From the NCBI GenBank assembly GCA_017504405.1, contig JAFVRG010000002.1, positions 62,001 through 126,000 of the forward strand: a stretch of DNA of 64,000 nt, written 5' to 3'. The stretch comes from Clostridia bacterium. Lineage in GTDB: Bacteria; Bacillota; Clostridia; Oscillospirales; CAG-272. Shown here piece by piece: positions 60,539-64,000 of the stretch (its first letter is position 1; the number at the start of each line of letters is the position of its first letter). Below the pieces are notes generated by a model that searched no databases, was not told the origin of the DNA, and saw only the letters and a program-made list of their open reading frames with translations. The position numbers and the translations under genes were made by a program.

Positions 60539-60936
60539 AATATTTACTTTTCCCCGACATGAGCGGTTACGCCGTTGAGAGAATTGCAAAATTCGAAAAC
60601 GGCAAGCTCCTTGTCCGTTTTGACGGGGTGGAGAGGGGAACGATGTTCGTCTCGGATGCCGCCATACCGATAACCAACGGCTGTGCGATGCTGTCCACAC
60701 GCAGCGTATCCGAGGGCAGAAATCCCGTCAGCATTTTCAAGGAGCGCAGCCGTGAGAGCTTTGACTGCGGGTATCTTGTCAGGGAGGAAAATTCCCTGCG
60801 CCCCGAAATCGACAGCCTTGAAACCGATTTCATATACCTCAAAAATCAGCTCTACACAGAAAGAGAGGCACGCCTCTCTCTCGAAAAGAGGATTGCCGAC
60901 CTCGAGGAAAAAATCAACGGCTATAAAATTTTTTAG
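60535..60936 (+). CDS. Phage protein with C-terminal coiled coil, 133 residues
   Basis: Starts at GTG 60535 with AAGGAGAT ahead. The first 70 residues are beta-rich (YLLFPDMSGYAVERIAKFE), then a segment FKERSRESFDCGYLVREE leads into a coiled coil (FIYLKNQLYTEREARLSLEKRIADLEEKI, residues about 98-128). Likely an oligomeric virion or assembly factor. Unknown family. Confidence 0.6.
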   Translation: MKYLLFPDMSGYAVERIAKFENGKLLVRFDGVERGTMFVSDAAIPITNGCAMLSTRSVSEGRNPVSIFKERSRESFDCGYLVREENSLRPEIDSLETDFIYLKNQLYTEREARLSLEKRIADLEEKINGYKIF

Positions 60937-60946
60937 GAGATAAATT

Positions 60947-61570
60947 ATGAAAAGAACAGTAATATCATTGATTATTGCCCTGTCGCTTCTCTTTGTCCTC
61001 GGCATATCCGTATACGCAGGCGAGGGCGACACCGCTCCCGCCACGGAGAGTGCCGAGACCGCAGAGGAAAAGGCTGCGGGCGCAGCCGAGGATGCTACAA
61101 TGAGCGCACAGCTCTCCCGCCTTTTGTCCGAAAATACGGCGGAGATTTTCAGTGCACTCACGCTCGCATGCTCACTGTTGATTGCGGCACTCTATAAAAA
61201 GGGACTTCTGCCGTCGGTATCAAAATCCCTCGGGCTCATAAACGAAAGCACGGGCGCTGTGCTCAAAAAGGTATGCGAATACTCTGAGAGCACCGACGAG
61301 GCGATAAGCGAGCTTGCAAGCGAGGCAAAGCCGCTGATTGAAATAATCTCGACCTTTACCGACGCCGCACAGAAGATGACCGCAGACGGCGAAAGGCTCG
61401 CAGAGGAGCTGTCCCGCATAGGCTCGGACACCGAGCGCCTGCAAAAAATAATCGAGGTGCAAAACGAGATGCTGTACACGGTTTTTATGTCAGCGAGCAT
61501 ACCTCAGTATCAGAAGGACGCTCTCGGCGAGGTTTACGCAAAAATCAAAGCCCTGACAAAGGGGGCGTAA
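60947..61570 (+). CDS. Exported, membrane-anchored phage protein with helical tail
   Basis: A 207-residue protein. It starts MKRTVISLIIALSLLFVLGI and has a signal peptide with a likely cleavage site after SVYA, an Ala/Glu/Thr-rich spacer (GEGDTAPATESAETAEEKAA), a transmembrane helix at about 63-85 (FSALTLACSLLIAALY) and a long amphipathic helical domain (about 95-200). A secreted phage protein between tail and terminase genes is unusual; it could be a lysis accessory, a receptor-blocking factor or a signalling element. No holin motif. Confidence 0.65.
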   Translation: MKRTVISLIIALSLLFVLGISVYAGEGDTAPATESAETAEEKAAGAAEDATMSAQLSRLLSENTAEIFSALTLACSLLIAALYKKGLLPSVSKSLGLINESTGAVLKKVCEYSESTDEAISELASEAKPLIEIISTFTDAAQKMTADGERLAEELSRIGSDTERLQKIIEVQNEMLYTVFMSASIPQYQKDALGEVYAKIKALTKGA

Positions 61571-61574
61571 TACC

Positions 61575-61928
61575 GTGAAAGCAAGTATACTACGCATATG
61601 CGCCCGTGTGCTTGGACTGACGCTTTGCACCGTGCCTGCCGCAATAGCGGTTCTGGAGCATTTTCCGATATGGATAGGGGAGGGCATCCGCCCAACCCTG
61701 TCCGCTATGTCGGTAATTATGCTGGTGCTGGCAGCGATTCCGCTGAAAAGAGCGATTTCAAAATATCTTGAAAGCCCGTCGGCGTGGAGCATCTGGCTGG
61801 CTATATGGGCGCTCTCTACCCTGCTCACGGGGATTATGGACAGTATAGCGAGAATAGCACTCGTTGCATTCGTGGGCAACGCACTCGGAGCCGTTTGCTT
61901 TCGGCTCGCAAGAGAAAGGAAGGACTAA
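61575..61928 (+). CDS. Small hydrophobic membrane protein, holin-like
   Basis: 117 residues from GTG 61575, with 3-4 predicted membrane helices (VLGLTLCTVPAAIAVLEHF, LSAMSVIMLVLAAIPL, WSIWLAIWALSTLLTGIM, ARIALVAFVGNALGAVC) and a short charged C-terminal tail (RLARERKD). The layout resembles holins, but no amidase or lysin is next to it. It is directly followed (no gap) by another membrane protein. Confidence 0.6.
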   Translation: MKASILRICARVLGLTLCTVPAAIAVLEHFPIWIGEGIRPTLSAMSVIMLVLAAIPLKRAISKYLESPSAWSIWLAIWALSTLLTGIMDSIARIALVAFVGNALGAVCFRLARERKD

Positions 61929-62816
61929 ATGGAAAAAGGATTTGACGCATGGGGGGCAGCGCAGAGGCTGAGCAACAGCGCAGCCGATAGGGTGCGCCGC
62001 AGCTTTGGCGATTACGTAAACGAGATATGCCTCGCCGTATGCATAATTTTCACTGTTGCCATACCTCTGGTTACGGTCAGATTTGTAAACCCTCTCTCAC
62101 CCGAATTTTTGGCGAATACGGTATATATGGTTATATCGACCTATACCTGCTACTTGGTTTTTATACCAAGCGGAAAGAGGGACGAGCTGGCAAACGGAGG
62201 CTATAACGGCAATACGGTGTGGGAGGCGCTCTGCGATAAAATACGTGAGGGCTCAATGATAACAGAGTTTTGCGCCTATTGCGAAAGAGAGGCACAGAGG
62301 GAGGCGAAGGATTCTGCCCTGCGACTTGCGAGCCTTGCCTGCATTGACGGGCAAAAATACCTGTCGGTCTATGCCCCTATGAAAAAAGCGCAGCTAAAAC
62401 AGGAATTGAGTGCTGGCAGAATAACCAAGGAGCAGTACCGCATACTGCGCCGTGCCAACTCGCAGAGGGTAAGGCCGATATCCGCCTCACTCATACTGTC
62501 AAGAGCAAAGGAAGTAAGCATAAACGATGCCGGACGTAAGAGTCTGTCCTACGAGCAATCCGCCGCAATGCGAAAGCCGTTTCTGATACTTATATCCTCG
62601 GTTTCGCTTGCGTGTGCGGTGCTGATTCCGACAAAGACCTTCGGCGTTGCGGTAATCGTCAGCATCATCAGCAGAATTTTTGGTATATGTATGGCATCCT
62701 TTGCAGGATACAACGTAGGAGTTCGACAGATAAGGTGGGAAAACGCCCGCACGGACGGAAAAATTCTGTTTATCAGAAAATTTCTGGAACGCACAAAGAG
62801 CAATGAAGAAGTTTAA
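61929..62816 (+). CDS. Four-helix membrane protein in the phage cluster, unknown function
   Basis: 295 residues. Two N-terminal membrane helices (ICLAVCIIFTVAIPLVTV; FLANTVYMVISTYTCYLVF) and two C-terminal ones (FLILISSVSLACAVLIP; VAVIVSIISRIFGICMASFAGY) flank a large cytoplasmic domain (about 85-225) rich in Arg, Lys and Glu with helices such as FCAYCEREAQREAKDSALRL. No family recognised. GGAAGGA site precedes the ATG, and its end overlaps terS by 14 bases, so it is co-expressed with packaging genes. Confidence 0.65.
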   Translation: MEKGFDAWGAAQRLSNSAADRVRRSFGDYVNEICLAVCIIFTVAIPLVTVRFVNPLSPEFLANTVYMVISTYTCYLVFIPSGKRDELANGGYNGNTVWEALCDKIREGSMITEFCAYCEREAQREAKDSALRLASLACIDGQKYLSVYAPMKKAQLKQELSAGRITKEQYRILRRANSQRVRPISASLILSRAKEVSINDAGRKSLSYEQSAAMRKPFLILISSVSLACAVLIPTKTFGVAVIVSIISRIFGICMASFAGYNVGVRQIRWENARTDGKILFIRKFLERTKSNEEV

Positions 62817-63162
62817 GAAAAAATATACGAAAATGCTCCTCGACTACACAGCCCTGTGCGTTGGCGAGGAGGGGCGATTGCAGTCACTCATCAGGGACGG
62901 GCTCCCCTCTCTTGAAAAGTTCGCCTGCTCTATCGACACCACACGCCATCAGTTAGACCTGTGGGCGGGCGAAAACCGAAAATTTGCAGACGCTATGGGA
63001 GAGGCAGAGGAGCGTATATGCGACCTGATAACCGATGCGGCGGCATTTAAGCTCATAGACCCCTCATTCGTCAAATTCCTGCTCGGCAACAAATACGGCA
63101 AAAACGAGGAGGGGGTGTGCCATGAGCCACCCTTTGAAATAAATCTTACGGTGGTGAAGTAA
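62803..63162 (+). CDS. Probable phage terminase small subunit
   Basis: 119 residues, starting with a basic MKKFKKKYTKMLLDY. A helix-turn-helix-like region (GLPSLEKFACSIDTTRHQLDLW) near residues 30-50 could recognise the pac or cos site, followed by ICDLITDAAAFKLIDPSFVKFLLGN, similar in character to small terminases. It immediately precedes and overlaps by one base the large-subunit gene. Assigned mainly by position, size and HTH. Confidence 0.7.
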   Translation: MKKFKKKYTKMLLDYTALCVGEEGRLQSLIRDGLPSLEKFACSIDTTRHQLDLWAGENRKFADAMGEAEERICDLITDAAAFKLIDPSFVKFLLGNKYGKNEEGVCHEPPFEINLTVVK

Positions 63163-64000
63163 TGGATATATCCGTAAGCAACAAGCAATATCTTTTCATA
63201 ACCTCGGAGCACAACGAAACGCTTTTCGGCGGTGCGGCAGGGGGCGGTAAGTCCTACGGTCAGCTGGTTGACGCTCTTCTCTACGCCCTAAAATATCCGA
63301 AGTCAAAGCAGCTGATACTCAGGCGCACCTTCAGCGAGCTGGAAAAATCACTCATAAGAGTGAGCCTCTCCCTGTACCCGAGAGAGATATACACATATAA
63401 CGCATCAAAGCATACAGGCAGGTTCAAAAACGGCAGTATAGTCGATTTCGGCTACTGTGCAAACGAGAACGACGTCTATCAGTATCAGTCGGCGGAATAC
63501 GACGTCATACGCTTTGACGAGCTGACGCATTTCACCGAATTCCAGTACCTTTACCTCATATCGAGAATACGAGGTGCAAACGGATACCCGAAGATGATAA
63601 AATCCTCGACTAACCCCGGGGGTGTCGGACATTCCTGGGTGAAGGCACGCTTCGTTGACGTCGGGGAGGCAGGAACGCCCTACACGGACGCTGACGGCAG
63701 GAGCCGTATATTCATTCCGTCAAGGGTTGATGATAACACCTTCCTCATGAAAAGCGACCCCGACTACAAAAAGCGCCTGCTCTCCCTGCCCAAAAATCAG
63801 GTGAAGGCTCTTTTGTACGGAGATTGGAACATTTTTGAGGGACAGTATTTCTCGGAATTTGACTACTCGGTGCATACGGTATCCCCATTTGAAATACCGT
63901 CGCATTGGCGCAGATACCGAACAGTTGACTACGGACTTGACAGGCTGGCGTGCCTGTGGGTGGCAATCAGCCCCTTGGGTGAAATGTACGTTTACCGTGA
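63162..64000 (+). CDS. Phage terminase large subunit, N-terminal part
   Basis: Motor and nuclease that packages DNA into the head; the right edge of the window truncates it after about 279 codons. The ATPase domain has Walker A GGAAGGGKSYGQLV (near residue 27), Walker B-type VIRFDELTHF, and a coupling-motif-like STNPGG. The start of the nuclease domain is seen as the acidic TVDYGLDRLACLWVAISP. The start ATG overlaps the terS stop by one base. Downstream genes, such as portal, lie outside the window. Confidence 0.92.
   Translation, partial: MDISVSNKQYLFITSEHNETLFGGAAGGGKSYGQLVDALLYALKYPKSKQLILRRTFSELEKSLIRVSLSLYPREIYTYNASKHTGRFKNGSIVDFGYCANENDVYQYQSAEYDVIRFDELTHFTEFQYLYLISRIRGANGYPKMIKSSTNPGGVGHSWVKARFVDVGEAGTPYTDADGRSRIFIPSRVDDNTFLMKSDPDYKKRLLSLPKNQVKALLYGDWNIFEGQYFSEFDYSVHTVSPFEIPSHWRRYRTVDYGLDRLACLWVAISPLGEMYVYR

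Larger units (their letters stand above)
53363..64000 (+). mobile_element. Phage structural module (prophage or phage remnant), right end beyond window
   Basis: A continuous plus-strand run of tightly packed genes: scaffold-like, major capsid, connector, nozzle-like tail protein, accessory proteins, three membrane proteins, terminase small and large subunits. Most neighbours overlap by 1-4 bases or are within 20. Base composition resembles the host, suggesting long association. No integrase, repressor, portal, endolysin or attachment repeat is visible inside the window. Confidence 0.85.

Noticed and set aside
1..64000. CRISPR arrays
   Set aside because: No regularly spaced direct repeats of 25-40 bases and no cas-like proteins were seen on either strand.

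Overview
The window looks like a chromosomal segment from an uncultured anaerobic Bacillota of class Clostridia, probably a gut or rumen relative of the Oscillospirales or Christensenellales. Supporting signs are consensus sigma-A promoters with 16-18 bp spacers, AGGAGG-type ribosome binding sites, an HPr with both His15 and Ser46, a CIRCE operator on htpG, pyruvate phosphate dikinase, an alanine/sodium AGCS symporter, DUF4330-like proteins, and elongator tRNA-Met and tRNA-Arg(CCT) genes with encoded CCA. Host genes are moderately GC-rich. The two restriction-modification cassettes are visibly AT-rich.

Layout. 1-5.7 kb (minus strand) is housekeeping: pheT (partial), pheS, coaD, rsmD, uvrC and HPr. 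5.8-12.1 kb (minus) has a pair of DUF4330-like membrane-anchored proteins, rimM-trmD followed by an O-antigen-ligase-like membrane protein, a GT4 glycosyltransferase and tadA. 12.2-14.4 kb holds an esterase, a 60-residue orphan and an SGNH hydrolase. 14.4-19.7 kb (plus) is a deoxynucleoside salvage operon (deoC-cdd-pdp) and highly expressed ppdK.

19.9-24.9 kb is restriction-modification cassette 1: an XRE controller, a C5-cytosine methyltransferase, an N6-adenine methyltransferase, an HNH endonuclease and a novel protein with two tandem winged-helix-like repeats, in one tight operon. Next to it are tRNA-Met and a broken tRNA-Glu with a hairpin in its T-loop. 25.4-34.8 kb holds CIRCE-controlled htpG, an AGCS symporter, a GH20-like hexosaminidase, a Na/Pi cotransporter and a zinc-ribbon membrane protein, followed by a Fic protein. 

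35.77-41.42 kb is a 5.6-kb island that splits a tRNA-Arg(CCT) gene within its anticodon arm. A 16-bp direct repeat, CTCCTAAGGGTTAGTT (minus strand), marks both ends. The island carries an XRE controller homologous to that of cassette 1, a DUF6680-like membrane protein, type III mod and res genes, and a complete replacement tRNA-Arg(CCT). No integrase remains. 

41.7-53.2 kb is host again: two GH-A/GH42-like proteins, recX, recA, galK, miaA, a YhaN/SbcC-like protein that has lost its Walker A motif, an OGG1-type glycosylase and an MGDG-synthase-like glycosyltransferase. From about 53.36 kb to the window end is a phage structural module with short-tailed (P22-like) logic: small ORFs, scaffold, major capsid, connector, a large nozzle-like protein carrying BspA-type leucine-rich repeats, accessory proteins, three membrane proteins, then terminase small and large subunits (large truncated by the window edge). 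The terminase genes follow the head and tail genes, a permuted order, and no lysogeny, portal or lysis enzyme gene is visible.

The most unusual items are the split tRNA-Arg with its island-borne replacement, the matched controllers of two unrelated restriction-modification systems, the tandem winged-helix protein in cassette 1, the pseudo-ATPase upstream of miaA, and the leucine-rich-repeat virion protein.
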